From an uncultured Elusimicrobiales bacterium (GTDB lineage: Bacteria; Elusimicrobiota; Elusimicrobia; Elusimicrobiales; Elusimicrobiaceae): 15,124 nt of DNA. The DNA is taken from NCBI GenBank assembly GCA_905235355.1, contig CAJOLM010000015.1:1-15124 (forward strand), in the 5' to 3' direction. Positions 7,481 to 15,124 of the stretch are shown piece by piece. The translations under genes and the position numbers were made by a program. Within the stretch, counting starts at the first letter, position 1. Each line of letters starts with the position of its first letter. The notes under the pieces are model-generated. The model did no database searches, was not told the DNA's origin, and saw only the letters and a program-made list of their open reading frames with translations.

Positions 7481-7496
7481 TTGCGGGTTCCCGCAA
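7481..7496 (-). other. Intercistronic hairpin between atpB and atpE
   Basis: Bases 7481-7487 (ttgcggg) and 7490-7496 (cccgcaa) are perfectly complementary; in RNA this folds as a stem of about six pairs with a GAAC loop. The atpB stop codon is four bases upstream in the transcript and the atpE Shine-Dalgarno starts immediately after the stem. No U-tract follows on either strand, so it is not a standard terminator. A role in mRNA stability or in setting atpE translation is inferred from position only. Confidence 0.65.
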
Positions 7497-7500
7497 TAAA

Positions 7501-8265
7501 TTAGTGGCTGTGAATAACCAGCCCTGCATAAATAGACGTCAGCAGCGTAAATACATACGCCTGCAAAAACGCCACTAACAACTCTAAGCACGTCATAAAA
7601 ATCTCAAGCCCCATGGCGGGTATCGCCGCGCCTGTGCCGGCAATTTTGCTCATCTGCCCGATAATAAAAATAATCAGCAGCAGGCTCAGCAGCACCATGT
7701 GCCCCGAAAGCATATTGGCAAATAAACGGATGGCTAATACGCACACGCGGATGATTAAACTAATCACCTCTAGCGGGAAAATAAGCGGCACCAGCCACCA
7801 CGGTGTACCGCCCGGCACAAAGGTTTTAATAAATCCTACCACGCCGTGAAATTTAATACCGCAATATACAATCAGTACGCCGGAGCAAAGTGCTAGCGCA
7901 CCCGTGACGGCAATATTAGAAGTAATTGTTTTTACTTCCGGGATGAGTCCTGCTAAATTGGAAAATAAAATAAACAAGAAAAGCGTACAGAAATAAGACA
8001 GAAACGGACGTCCTTCTTGCCCCATGCCGGGCACGACAATGCCGTCGCGCATAAAGCCCACATATTCTTCGCCTATGGTACTCATCAGGCGGGAAAATAC
8101 ACTTTTGCCACGACGAGCCATCAGCATCCCCACACCGAGCAGCACTACACTAATACAAAACATAGTTACTGTATGCACAGTTAGCGGTAAATGCAACGTA
8201 CCCACCATGACACCAAAGTCATGGTCTAAAATATGATGGGCAATTGTTTCTGATACTTCAATCAT
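7501..8265 (-). CDS. atpB: ATP synthase F0 subunit a
   Basis: The protein is 254 residues from the ATG at 8265. It has several membrane helices and the conserved half-channel motifs. The essential arginine is Arg180 in LAIRLFANMLSGH, which faces the c-ring carboxylate. A further conserved stretch is ELLVAFLQAYVFTLLTSIYAGL near the C-terminus (about 228-249). SNLAGLIPE (102-110) is the typical helix-2 region. The start at 8265 is chosen because it overlaps the atpZ stop by four bases (ATGA) with GGA nine bases upstream. A longer in-frame start at 8370 lies inside atpZ and adds Cys-rich sequence foreign to the family. Subunit a conducts protons to and from the rotor. Confidence 0.97.
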   Translation of the reverse strand: MIEVSETIAHHILDHDFGVMVGTLHLPLTVHTVTMFCISVVLLGVGMLMARRGKSVFSRLMSTIGEEYVGFMRDGIVVPGMGQEGRPFLSYFCTLFLFILFSNLAGLIPEVKTITSNIAVTGALALCSGVLIVYCGIKFHGVVGFIKTFVPGGTPWWLVPLIFPLEVISLIIRVCVLAIRLFANMLSGHMVLLSLLLIIFIIGQMSKIAGTGAAIPAMGLEIFMTCLELLVAFLQAYVFTLLTSIYAGLVIHSH

Positions 8266-8498
8266 TTCGTTTTTTCCGTCGGATGCGCCGCACTCATGCG
8301 TTGTGCTTGACGCACCACAATATACATACCTAATGCAAATCCGGCCAGTACCCCTATTACAGTTCCCCACGGCGCGGACTGATAATGCACGTCGGCCCAG
8401 TAGCCGCCCGCAGTGCCGAGTGCGACCGCCACGGCAAACTCCAGCCCCAGCGTGCTAATCGCGGCAAAATCCTGCGCAGCAAAAGGACCTAATTTCAT
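8262..8498 (-). CDS. atpZ: AtpZ/AtpI-type small membrane protein, first gene of the atp operon
   Basis: This 78-residue protein has two predicted membrane helices, at about residues 12-33 and 43-62. It carries the pattern of the ATPase gene 1 (AtpZ) family: GLEFAVAVALGTAGGYWAD, then APWGTVIGVLAGFALGMYIVV followed by Arg. Such proteins commonly start F-type ATP synthase operons. They have been linked to c-ring assembly and to Mg2+/Ca2+ transport, but the exact role is unsettled and they are not part of the core enzyme. The ATG is supported by GAGAGG eight bases upstream. Its stop codon overlaps the start of atpB in ATGA. A separate longer AtpI is not present here. Confidence 0.88.
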   Translation of the reverse strand: MKLGPFAAQDFAAISTLGLEFAVAVALGTAGGYWADVHYQSAPWGTVIGVLAGFALGMYIVVRQAQRMSAAHPTEKTK

Positions 8499-8604
8499 GC
8501 AAATATCCTCTCTGTATATTGTAGTAAATTACACGGAAAAAACACGCATTTTTTTAGATTAAATAAAGACTCTATGCTAGTAGAGGTTTTAAAGCACAAC
8601 AAAA
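8499..8604 (-). other. Leader region of the atp operon
   Basis: This A/T-rich stretch separates the terminator of the GH13 gene from the atpZ start. The atp operon promoter should be here, but no pair of -35/-10 boxes stands out. A TACAAT at 8523-8518 looks like a -10 box but would start transcription inside the atpZ ribosome binding site. A short imperfect stem occurs at 8570-8585. The only firm element is the Shine-Dalgarno GAGAGGA (8512-8506). Confidence 0.4.
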
Positions 8605-8626
8605 AAGCCTGCCCGAAGGCAGGCTT
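8605..8626 (-). terminator. Rho-independent terminator of the GH13 gene
   Basis: A perfect nine-base-pair stem (8605-8613 with 8618-8626) has the loop TTCG on the minus strand, closed by C-G, the very stable UUCG tetraloop form. It is followed on the minus strand by a run of Ts (8604-8601, with the last two T of the stem making six). It lies 17 bases after the stop codon of the GH13 gene. On the plus strand no T-run follows, so it acts in the minus direction and insulates the atp operon from upstream transcription. Confidence 0.93.
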
Positions 8627-8642
8627 GTAAAAAATTTTTCCC

Positions 8643-10103
8643 TTACATCACGCAAGTAAAAATCTTGCTTTCAAACGGCTTAAGTTCCACGGTAATGCCT
8701 TGCTGTACCATGTCAGCCGTCAGCGTAAAGCGGTCCTCGGAAAATTCCTCCAAGGCCACTTGTCCGGCAGAAGCAGTTTTAAGTTTGATGTGGCATCTGG
8801 CAGGTGCGTCGCTGTAATTAATCAGCACCGCGCAGGTGGTGTTCATCTGCTTCCAGGTCCAGCTCAAGATATTGTGATAAGAAGTGTCTTCTACCGACAC
8901 ACCGCTCACGTCCGCCAGCGACCATTGTCCGCCGTGAAAAGCCGGTTTAGAGGCAATTTTGAGCAGCTTATCGTAGTAATCACGCACAGAGGGATCTTCC
9001 ACAAAATCGTCCTTAATGTATTGAATCGGCAAGCGCACTTTGCGTCCCATTAGTTGGAACAAATAAATCATACGCGCACCGGGCAGCGTGGCAATAATCG
9101 TGCTGGCAGCCAAGGATTTTTCGCGCCCAAAAGCGGTCAAACTTTCTTCTTCGTCGTGGTTAGAGGTAAAGCGGATAGAGCGCATCTGATACAAATGTTC
9201 GGCACGCAAGTGGCCTTTAATATCTTCCGGATTGGAAAAGCGCAAGCGGTCATAAAGTACTTTATCGTACGTGTAATCAAAGCCCATTTGCTGGATTTCC
9301 CACTCCAGGCCCCAGTACACTTCCGCGATAAACGTAAAGTCCGGATATTTCTCATGCACTTTGTCCAGTGCCACGGACCAAAATTCCTCGCGCGGTAAAT
9401 TCCCGCCGATAAATTCCCACCAGGTATCGCGGTGCACTTTGTTAAGCACAAGCATGGCCATATCGCAGCGCACACCGTCGCACAAAGACGCTACCTTGAG
9501 CAAATTTTCCAGCATGAATTTTTTTGCTTCGGGATTGAAAAAATTAACTTGCGCCGTATCGGTCCACGGAGCAAAATACGGGTCGCGCCCGTGGGCAATC
9601 CACACGCCGTTTTCGTTTTGGAAAAACCAATCTTTGTGGGAGTGCGGCTCCTGCGTGCCGGTATTAATATACAAATCCGGCGCGGAAGTGACCGTCGGGC
9701 TGTCTATGGCCATGTGATTGGGCACAAAATCCAAAAACAGCGAAATGCCCATGTTGTTTAATTTTTCGCGCAACTGTTTAAGCCCTGCTTCGCCGCCCAA
9801 ATCTTCGGCAGGCTCGTAGGCATAAATAGCGTACGGAGAGGCCACCACATCTTCTGTTTTAAAATCGGGTTTGACGGAGCGGATAGCGTTTTGTATATCG
9901 CTGTGGCTGCGCGCAATTTCGCCGGCTTTGAGGCTTTGTTTCCACACACCCATCAGCCAAATAGCATCAAAACCGCGCTCTTTAAATAAGTTCCAATATT
10001 CGTCGGGGATTTCTTGCAGCGCAAATTTCCGCCCGTGTTTGGCCTCCAGACGAGCCAACCACGCACGCGTATTTATTTCCAAAATGTGCGGATTTGTGCG
10101 CAT
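8643..10103 (-). CDS. Glycoside hydrolase family 13 (alpha-amylase superfamily) enzyme, intracellular
   Basis: The 486-residue protein has all four GH13 catalytic regions in order. Region I is DFVPNH (125-130). Region II is GVRCDMAML, with the nucleophile Asp214 and Arg212. Region III is FIAEVYW, with the acid/base Glu261. Region IV is FTSNHDE, with His316 and Asp317. The barrel is followed by a beta-rich C-terminal domain of about 100 residues. There is no signal peptide or membrane segment, so it should act in the cytoplasm on alpha-glucans or maltodextrin-like substrates. It begins NPHILEINTRAWLARL, a start seen in a widespread but, to my knowledge, little-studied GH13 group. It stands alone between a terminator and its own promoter, with no sugar-metabolism neighbours. 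Hydrolase or transglycosylase activity cannot be told apart from the sequence. Confidence 0.92.
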   Translation of the reverse strand: MRTNPHILEINTRAWLARLEAKHGRKFALQEIPDEYWNLFKERGFDAIWLMGVWKQSLKAGEIARSHSDIQNAIRSVKPDFKTEDVVASPYAIYAYEPAEDLGGEAGLKQLREKLNNMGISLFLDFVPNHMAIDSPTVTSAPDLYINTGTQEPHSHKDWFFQNENGVWIAHGRDPYFAPWTDTAQVNFFNPEAKKFMLENLLKVASLCDGVRCDMAMLVLNKVHRDTWWEFIGGNLPREEFWSVALDKVHEKYPDFTFIAEVYWGLEWEIQQMGFDYTYDKVLYDRLRFSNPEDIKGHLRAEHLYQMRSIRFTSNHDEEESLTAFGREKSLAASTIIATLPGARMIYLFQLMGRKVRLPIQYIKDDFVEDPSVRDYYDKLLKIASKPAFHGGQWSLADVSGVSVEDTSYHNILSWTWKQMNTTCAVLINYSDAPARCHIKLKTASAGQVALEEFSEDRFTLTADMVQQGITVELKPFESKIFTCVM

Positions 10104-10123
10104 AAAAATATTTCCCTCAATAC

Positions 10124-10152
10124 TTTATAGCACTTTTAGACGAAACATGCAA
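10124..10152 (-). promoter_or_regulatory. Likely sigma70-type promoter of the GH13 gene
   Basis: On the minus strand TTGCAT (10152-10147) and TATAAA (10129-10124) are separated by 17 bases. The -10 box is a good match and the -35 box a poor one (first three bases only). They lie between the gyrA terminator and the GH13 start. GAGGG sits about ten bases before the ATG. A transcript would have a short leader of about 15 bases. Confidence 0.5.
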
Positions 10153-10174
10153 CTGTTTTTTAATTACTATAAAA

Positions 10175-10204
10175 ACATGCCGGCTATTTTTGTAGCCGGC
10201 ATGT
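10175..10204 (-). terminator. Rho-independent terminator of the gyrase unit
   Basis: A perfect 12-base-pair stem (10175-10186 acatgccggcta with 10193-10204) has a six-base loop and is followed on the minus strand by TTTT, giving five Ts with the last stem base. It lies 19 bases after the gyrA stop codon. The plus strand has no T-run after the stem. It separates the gyrase genes from the GH13 gene. Confidence 0.9.
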
Positions 10205-10223
10205 CAGAATACAAACACAACAT

Positions 10224-12773
10224 CTATTTTTCGTCCGCGGGAGCAGCCGGGGCTTGCTCCGCTTTTTCTTCCTCGTCTTCTTCCATTTTCACGACGGGAG
10301 CAATACGGGCAATTTTGTCGCCTTCTTCCAGCTTCACCAGGCGTACGCCTTGCGCGTTGCGGCCCACGGAGCGGATTTCCTCACAGCGGGTGCGGATGGT
10401 CATGCCTTTTTCGGTCACGATCATCAGGTCTTTGGTTTCGTCCACCAGTTTAATACCGACCACCGAGCCGTTACGCTCTGTCGTCTTAATGGTGATGACA
10501 CCCATACCGCCGCGGTGCTGGCGTTTATATTCGCTAAACTCCGTGCGTTTGCCGTAGCCGTTTTCACAGACGGATAATACATCCGGCTGTTCGCCGTCGG
10601 TCGGGGCTTGCTCCATACCGACCACTTCGTCGCCTTTGGCTAGCGTAATGGCGCGCACACCCTTAGCCGGGCGGCCCATAGAACGCACTTCATTTTCGTC
10701 AAAGCGGATAGATTTGCCCATCTTAGTGGCAATGGCAATATCGCTCTTGCCGCGGGTCATCTGCACGCTAATCAGCACGTCGCCTTCTTCCAGGCCAATC
10801 GCAATGATACCGCTGCGGCGGATATTGGCAAATTCGCCCAGTTCCACACGTTTGATGCTGCCCATGCGCGTGCACATAGTCAGATAGGCTGTTTCTCCGG
10901 CGTGTTTCTTGGGGTCAAAATCCTCAATCGGCAGCGCAGAGGTCACTTTTTCTTCGCCGTTAAGCTGCAACAAATTGACTAGCGCTTTGCCTTTGGACAT
11001 GCGGTTTCCTTCCGGAATTTCAAACGCACGCAAGGCAAATACGCGCCCGCGGTTAGTGAACATCAGCAAGGTGGCGTGAGAAGACATAATGAACAAATGT
11101 TCCATAAAGTCTTCCTCTTTTGTTTTGCCGCCGATAATGCCTTTACCGCCGCGGTTTTGGCTCTTGTAAGTAGCCAGCGGGATGCGTTTGGCGTAGCCGT
11201 CATTGGAAATGGTAATGACAACGTCCTCTTTTTCAATAAAATCTTCCATGGACAAGTCTGTCAAATCCGTACCGATTTGGGTGCGGCGTTCGTCGCCGTA
11301 GTTCTTTTTCAAATCGGTCAGTTCGCTTACGATAATGTCCAAGATTTTTTGCGGATCTGCCAAGATGCCTTGCAGCTCGGCAATCAGTTTTAGCAGTTCC
11401 TTTTGCTCTTGCTCAATGGCCGCGCTGGACAGCTGGGTCAATTGGTGCAAGCGCATATCCAAAATAGCTTGCGCCTGTACTTCAGAGAGCGAGAATTTGC
11501 TCATCAACGCCATTTTGGCTGCCGGCACGTCTGCGCTGTTGCGGATAATGGCTACTACTTCGTCCATGTGCGCAATAGCAATCAGCAAGCCGGACAAAAT
11601 ATGTTCGCGGCGCACAGCTTTGTTTAAGTCAAATTTGGTGCGGTTGGTGACTACTTCCTGGCGGTGTTTGACATACGCCTTCATCACTTCTTTTAAGGAA
11701 AGCACGCGCGGGCGGCCGTCCACGATCGCCAGCATATTGACCGGGAAGGACGTTTGCAGCTGCGTGTGTTTGTATAAGTGATTTAGTACCACTTGGGCAT
11801 TGCCGTCGCGCTTGATTTCAATCACCAGGCGCATACCACGGCGGTCCGACTCGTCACGGATATCGGCAATATCGGTAATCTTTTTCTCGCGCACCAGGCC
11901 GACGATGGTTTCAATCAGCGAGGTTTTGTTTACCATGTACGGAATTTCAGATACAATGATAGCCTGGCGGCCACCTTTGCGCTCCTCAATTTCCGTGGTG
12001 GCTTGCACCTTTACGCTGCCGTGCCCGGTTTCAAAATATTCATAAATACCTTTGGTGCCGCGGATGATAGCGCCCGTCGGGAAATCCGGCCCTTTGATGA
12101 TTTTCATCATCTCTTTTACCGTAATAGCCGGGTTTTTGATGTAGGCGATAATACCGTCGCACACTTCCCCTAAATTATGCGTGGGGATATTAGTTGCCAT
12201 ACCTACCGCAATACCGGAAGAGCCGTTGACCAGTAAGGCCGGCATTTTGGCAGGCAGTACGGAAGGTTCTAACAAAGAGCCGTCATAATTGGGAATCATT
12301 TTGACGGTGTCTTTGTCTAAATCGTTTAACAATTCGTCGGAAATTTTAGCCAGGCGGCACTCTGTATAACGCATGGCAGCGGCAGAGTCTCCGTCAATAG
12401 AGCCGAAGTTCCCCTGACCGTCCACCAGCGGTTGGCGGATAGAAAAATCCTGTGCCAAACGCACCAGTGTATCATACACAGCGGTATCGCCGTGCGGGTG
12501 ATATTTACCCAGCACGTCACCCACCACACGGGCGGATTTCTTATAGGGTTTATTGTATTTTAAACCCATTTCGTTCATGGAATATAACACGCGGCGGTGT
12601 ACGGGTTTTAAGCCGTCGCGCACGTCCGGCAAGGCACGCCCGACGATTACGCTCATGGCGTAATCAATATAGTACGAACGCATCTCATGTGCAATATCAC
12701 GTTGCTCAATGTTGCCAAACAAATCTACATTGTTGTTTTGCGGTTGTGCCGCATTGATATTTTCTTCGCTCAT
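10224..12773 (-). CDS. gyrA: DNA gyrase subunit A
   Basis: The 849-residue protein is full-length GyrA. The winged-helix region contains HPHGDTAVYD (92-101), and the DNA-cleaving tyrosine is Tyr136 in AAAMRYTE. The C-terminal pinwheel starts after about residue 505. Its first blade carries the GyrA box as QNRGGKG (539-545), so this is gyrase rather than topoisomerase IV; a related QHRGGMG occurs in a later blade (752-758). The C-terminus is an acidic/Ala-Pro tail (EEDEEEKAEQAPAAPADEK). With GyrB it introduces negative supercoils using ATP. At the quinolone-sensitive positions it has Thr97 and Asp101; Thr there is a natural variant. The ATG has GGGAG ten bases upstream, and the gap from gyrB is 26 bases, so the two genes form one unit. 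Confidence 0.98.
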   Translation of the reverse strand: MSEENINAAQPQNNNVDLFGNIEQRDIAHEMRSYYIDYAMSVIVGRALPDVRDGLKPVHRRVLYSMNEMGLKYNKPYKKSARVVGDVLGKYHPHGDTAVYDTLVRLAQDFSIRQPLVDGQGNFGSIDGDSAAAMRYTECRLAKISDELLNDLDKDTVKMIPNYDGSLLEPSVLPAKMPALLVNGSSGIAVGMATNIPTHNLGEVCDGIIAYIKNPAITVKEMMKIIKGPDFPTGAIIRGTKGIYEYFETGHGSVKVQATTEIEERKGGRQAIIVSEIPYMVNKTSLIETIVGLVREKKITDIADIRDESDRRGMRLVIEIKRDGNAQVVLNHLYKHTQLQTSFPVNMLAIVDGRPRVLSLKEVMKAYVKHRQEVVTNRTKFDLNKAVRREHILSGLLIAIAHMDEVVAIIRNSADVPAAKMALMSKFSLSEVQAQAILDMRLHQLTQLSSAAIEQEQKELLKLIAELQGILADPQKILDIIVSELTDLKKNYGDERRTQIGTDLTDLSMEDFIEKEDVVITISNDGYAKRIPLATYKSQNRGGKGIIGGKTKEEDFMEHLFIMSSHATLLMFTNRGRVFALRAFEIPEGNRMSKGKALVNLLQLNGEEKVTSALPIEDFDPKKHAGETAYLTMCTRMGSIKRVELGEFANIRRSGIIAIGLEEGDVLISVQMTRGKSDIAIATKMGKSIRFDENEVRSMGRPAKGVRAITLAKGDEVVGMEQAPTDGEQPDVLSVCENGYGKRTEFSEYKRQHRGGMGVITIKTTERNGSVVGIKLVDETKDLMIVTEKGMTIRTRCEEIRSVGRNAQGVRLVKLEEGDKIARIAPVVKMEEDEEEKAEQAPAAPADEK

Positions 12774-12785
12774 AGTTTATAAACT
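12774..12785. repeat. 12-bp palindrome between gyrB and gyrA
   Basis: agtttataaact is a perfect palindrome that touches the gyrA ATG and overlaps the last two bases of its Shine-Dalgarno GGGAG (12784-12788). It may be chance in an A/T-rich gap, an operator-like site, or a weak RNA hairpin (four pairs, TATA loop) at the translation start. Confidence 0.5.
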
Positions 12786-12799
12786 CCCTGTCAAATTCC

Positions 12800-15124
12800 T
12801 TAAATATCCAAGTTCTTTACTTCTAATGCGTGCGATTGGATAAAATCGCGGCGGGGCTCTACTTTATCCCCCATCAGCATGGTAAACGCGTGCTCGGTAT
12901 CGGTCATATCATTGATTTTGACTTGGATTAATTTGCGTTTAGAGGGGTCCATAGTGGTTTCCCACAATTGTTCCGGGTTCATTTCACCCAACCCTTTGTA
13001 GCGCTGGATGCTGGCACCGGCAGAGGCGGCATCTTTTACTGCTTTTAGCAGCTCTGCCAAGCTAAACACCAAGGTATCAGCCTTGCCATTATTGACGGTA
13101 AAGAGCGGGTTAACGCGTTCTTTTTCGTTTTCCACTTTCGGGTATTGGGCAAACGTGTAACCCAATGCTTCCAGCTTCTTTTCACACGCCAGTAATTTGC
13201 CAAATTCAAACAAGCTCTGGTGCTCGGGCTGCAAGCTGTCATCATCTATAGTGGTGACGTCCACCCCGTCGGCAGACAGCTCTTCTTTTTTCTCCAGCAC
13301 ATATTCATCTGCATAGGCGCGGTATTCGTTTTCGTCAAAGAAATACTTAAAACCGCCACTAGTAAGCGGGATGCGGTACACCGGCATACGCCCTTCGGCC
13401 AGGAAGGCTTGGAAGTCTTTTAAGGTAATATTTTTGACTTCCAGCATAGCCAGCACATCTTCTATATCGCGCAAAATTTTAAGTAGATCAGACAGCTCTT
13501 TGCCGGACAGTTCTTTCCCGTCGCGGTTTTTCACTGTTACTGTGGAAAGACCCTCTTTCATCAGCCACTGCTGCATTTGGTCTTCCGTCTGCAAGTATTG
13601 CTCTTGTTTGCCTTTTTTCACTTTATACAAAGGCGGCTGCGCCAAAAACACATGGCCCTGTTCAATCAGCGGGCGCAATTGGCGGTAGAAGAAGGTAAGC
13701 AGCAGCGTGGAAATGTGTTGTCCGTCCACATCAGCATCAGCCATTAAAATAATTTTGTGGTAGCGCAGTTTGGAAATATCAAAACCGCCTTCCCCTTCGC
13801 CCACGCCTGTGCCTACGGCGGCAATTAAGTCGCGCACCGTGTCGCTAGACAAAATTTTCACAAGCGGCGCTTTTTCTACGTTTAAAATTTTACCGCGCAG
13901 CGGCAAAATGGCTTGGAACACGCGGTCGCGCCCTTGTTTGGCTGAACCGCCGGCGGAGTCCCCTTCCACCAGAAATAGTTCGCATTTGCTGCTGTCGCGC
14001 TCTTGGCAGTCAGCCAGTTTGCCTGGCAGCCCGCCGCCTTCAAATGCGCCTTTGCGCCGCGTCAAATCACGCGCTTTGCGTGCGGCTTCACGCGCCACGG
14101 CAGCACCAATACATTTTTCACAAATTGCTTTAGCGGTTTTCGGGTTTTCTTCAAAGAAAGTAGATAATGTTTCGCCCACCATAGAGCGCACAATACCTTC
14201 TATTTCAGAGTTACCCAGTTTGGTTTTGGTCTGGCCTTCAAATTGCGGATGCGGAATTTTAACAGACAACACCGCCGCCAACCCTTCTTTAATATCATCC
14301 CCACCCACAGACACATCTTTGTGTTGTTTGGACAGATTATTATTTTTGATATATTCATTAATAATACGCGTAAACGCAGAGCGGAACCCTGTTAAGTGCG
14401 TGCCGCCTTCAATCGTATTAATGTTATTTACGAAGGAAAATACGTTTTCGCTGTAGCCTTCATTATATTGAATAGCAAAGGAAATATAATTGTCCCCGAT
14501 TGTTTTGGTTAAATAAATCGGCTCGGGGTTAATGACGGTTTTGTTGGTATTTAAGAATTTAGCAAATTGGGAAATACCGCCTTCAAAGTGGAAGGTAACC
14601 GCCTTGGCTTCTTCGCCGCGCTCGTCGGTAAACAAAATTTTCACGCCCGCGTTTAAAAACGCCAGTTCGCGCAAGCGGTTGGCAATCGTTTCATATACAA
14701 AGGCCACGTCGCCAAAAATTTCTTTGTCTGCTTTAAACGTTACTTTCGTGCCGTGTTCACTAGTCTTGCCAATCACTTCTACTTCGGTAACGGGTTTACC
14801 GCGCTGATATTGTTGGCGGTAAATGCTGCCGTTCTTTTTTACTTCTACTTCCGTAAATTCAGACAAAGCGTTTACGCAGGACACACCCACCCCGTGTAAA
14901 CCGCCGGACACTTTATAGGCGCCACTGTCAAATTTACCACCTGCGTGCAGCACGGTCATAACTACTTCTAACGCGCTTTTTTTGCGAAGTTTCGGGTCTT
15001 TGGCACCGGTCATTAAATCTACCGGGATACCGCGTCCGTCGTCTTCTACAGAGCAGGTCATATCGTCTTTGATAGTTACTTTAATAGTGGTTGCACCACC
15101 CGCTAAAATTTCGTCTACAGAGTT
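12800..15124 (-). CDS. gyrB: DNA gyrase subunit B, 5' end missing
   Basis: The reading frame is open to the window edge: 774 residues are visible and about 40-45 N-terminal residues are missing. The first visible residue is the Asn of NSVDEILAGG, which coordinates Mg-ATP in the GHKL ATPase. EDDGRGIP and GGLHGVGVS follow at about visible residues 27-34 and 74-82. The TOPRIM domain has EGDSAGGS (387-394) and the metal motif DADVDG (463-468). After PPLYKVKKGKQEQY comes an insertion of roughly 190 residues before QRYKGLGEMNPEQLWETTMDP, the long GyrB form typical of many Gram-negatives. The C-terminus, EPRRDFIQSHALEVKNLDI, is gyrase-like. An internal ATG at 15061 is not the true start because conserved sequence continues upstream of it. 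It is co-oriented with gyrA 26 bases downstream. Confidence 0.98.
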   Translation of the reverse strand, partial: NSVDEILAGGATTIKVTIKDDMTCSVEDDGRGIPVDLMTGAKDPKLRKKSALEVVMTVLHAGGKFDSGAYKVSGGLHGVGVSCVNALSEFTEVEVKKNGSIYRQQYQRGKPVTEVEVIGKTSEHGTKVTFKADKEIFGDVAFVYETIANRLRELAFLNAGVKILFTDERGEEAKAVTFHFEGGISQFAKFLNTNKTVINPEPIYLTKTIGDNYISFAIQYNEGYSENVFSFVNNINTIEGGTHLTGFRSAFTRIINEYIKNNNLSKQHKDVSVGGDDIKEGLAAVLSVKIPHPQFEGQTKTKLGNSEIEGIVRSMVGETLSTFFEENPKTAKAICEKCIGAAVAREAARKARDLTRRKGAFEGGGLPGKLADCQERDSSKCELFLVEGDSAGGSAKQGRDRVFQAILPLRGKILNVEKAPLVKILSSDTVRDLIAAVGTGVGEGEGGFDISKLRYHKIILMADADVDGQHISTLLLTFFYRQLRPLIEQGHVFLAQPPLYKVKKGKQEQYLQTEDQMQQWLMKEGLSTVTVKNRDGKELSGKELSDLLKILRDIEDVLAMLEVKNITLKDFQAFLAEGRMPVYRIPLTSGGFKYFFDENEYRAYADEYVLEKKEELSADGVDVTTIDDDSLQPEHQSLFEFGKLLACEKKLEALGYTFAQYPKVENEKERVNPLFTVNNGKADTLVFSLAELLKAVKDAASAGASIQRYKGLGEMNPEQLWETTMDPSKRKLIQVKINDMTDTEHAFTMLMGDKVEPRRDFIQSHALEVKNLDI

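Noticed and set aside
7469..7591. Upstream in-frame start for atpE
   Set aside because: It would overlap atpB and add 41 residues to a small, length-constrained proteolipid; the ATG at 7468 has a strong ribosome binding site.
8266..8370. Upstream in-frame start for atpB
   Set aside because: The added 35 residues lie inside atpZ, are not family-like, and the internal ATG forms a typical ATGA overlap.
8518..8523. TACAAT as -10 box of the atp operon
   Set aside because: No -35 box at the right distance, and transcription would begin within the atpZ Shine-Dalgarno.
12471..12485. Thr97 of GyrA as a quinolone-resistance change
   Set aside because: Thr at this position is a natural state in many bacteria, and Asp101 is the usual sensitive residue.
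12786..12799. Perfect TTGACA between gyrB and gyrA as a gyrA promoter
   Set aside because: The only -10-like box (TATAAA) is seven bases away, too close, and a properly spaced -10 would fall inside the coding region without a match.
13720..13740. Glutamine in place of serine after the GyrB DADVDG metal motif
   Set aside because: DADVDGQHIS is also found in actinobacterial gyrases such as that of Mycobacterium tuberculosis, so it is a known variant.
13770..14456. Long open frame on the plus strand opposite gyrB (228 codons); a similar one at 9871-10557 across the gyrA end and GH13 start
   Set aside because: Both lie antisense to strongly conserved genes, encode Ser/Arg-rich sequence with no recognisable domain, and follow from codon bias of the real genes.

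Overview
The window is a dense bacterial stretch with every recognisable gene on the minus strand. Read in the direction of transcription (high to low coordinates) it holds three units: gyrB (5' end cut off by the window edge) followed by gyrA; a single glycoside hydrolase family 13 gene with its own likely promoter; and a complete F-type ATP synthase operon (atpZ-B-E-F-H-A-G-D-C) that carries two extra genes. The extras are an ADP-heptose epimerase gene (hldD/rfaD type) inserted between atpA and atpG, and a prohibitin/SPFH-type membrane protein gene placed last, after atpC.

The organism looks like a Gram-negative bacterium. HldD makes the heptose precursor of LPS inner core, and GyrB is the long form with a large insertion after the TOPRIM metal motif. 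The c subunit lacks the residues of a sodium site, so the enzyme is most likely proton-coupled. The phylum cannot be fixed from this window. A host-associated Elusimicrobiota-like anaerobe is a guess only, and no gene here proves it. The gyrB-gyrA tandem is common near chromosomal origins, so dnaA/recF-type genes may lie just upstream, outside the window.

Layout: 15124-12800 gyrB; 12773-10224 gyrA; 10175-10204 strong terminator hairpin; 10152-10124 likely promoter; 10103-8643 GH13 enzyme; 8605-8626 terminator with a UUCG loop; 8600-8499 leader of the atp operon with no convincing promoter; 8498-952 atp operon with hldD inside it; 938-129 SPFH gene; 128-1 non-coding DNA with a perfect 16-bp inverted repeat that touches the window edge. 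Genes within units are separated by about 2 to 32 bases or overlap, which supports co-transcription. atpH and atpG lack obvious close Shine-Dalgarno sequences and are probably translationally coupled to the gene before them; for atpG that gene is hldD.

No mobile element, CRISPR array, tRNA or rRNA was seen. Most of the window is ordinary housekeeping DNA. The points worth a second look are the hldD insertion and its coupling to atpG, the SPFH gene as the last cistron, a hairpin just ahead of the atpE ribosome binding site, and the inverted repeat at the left edge.
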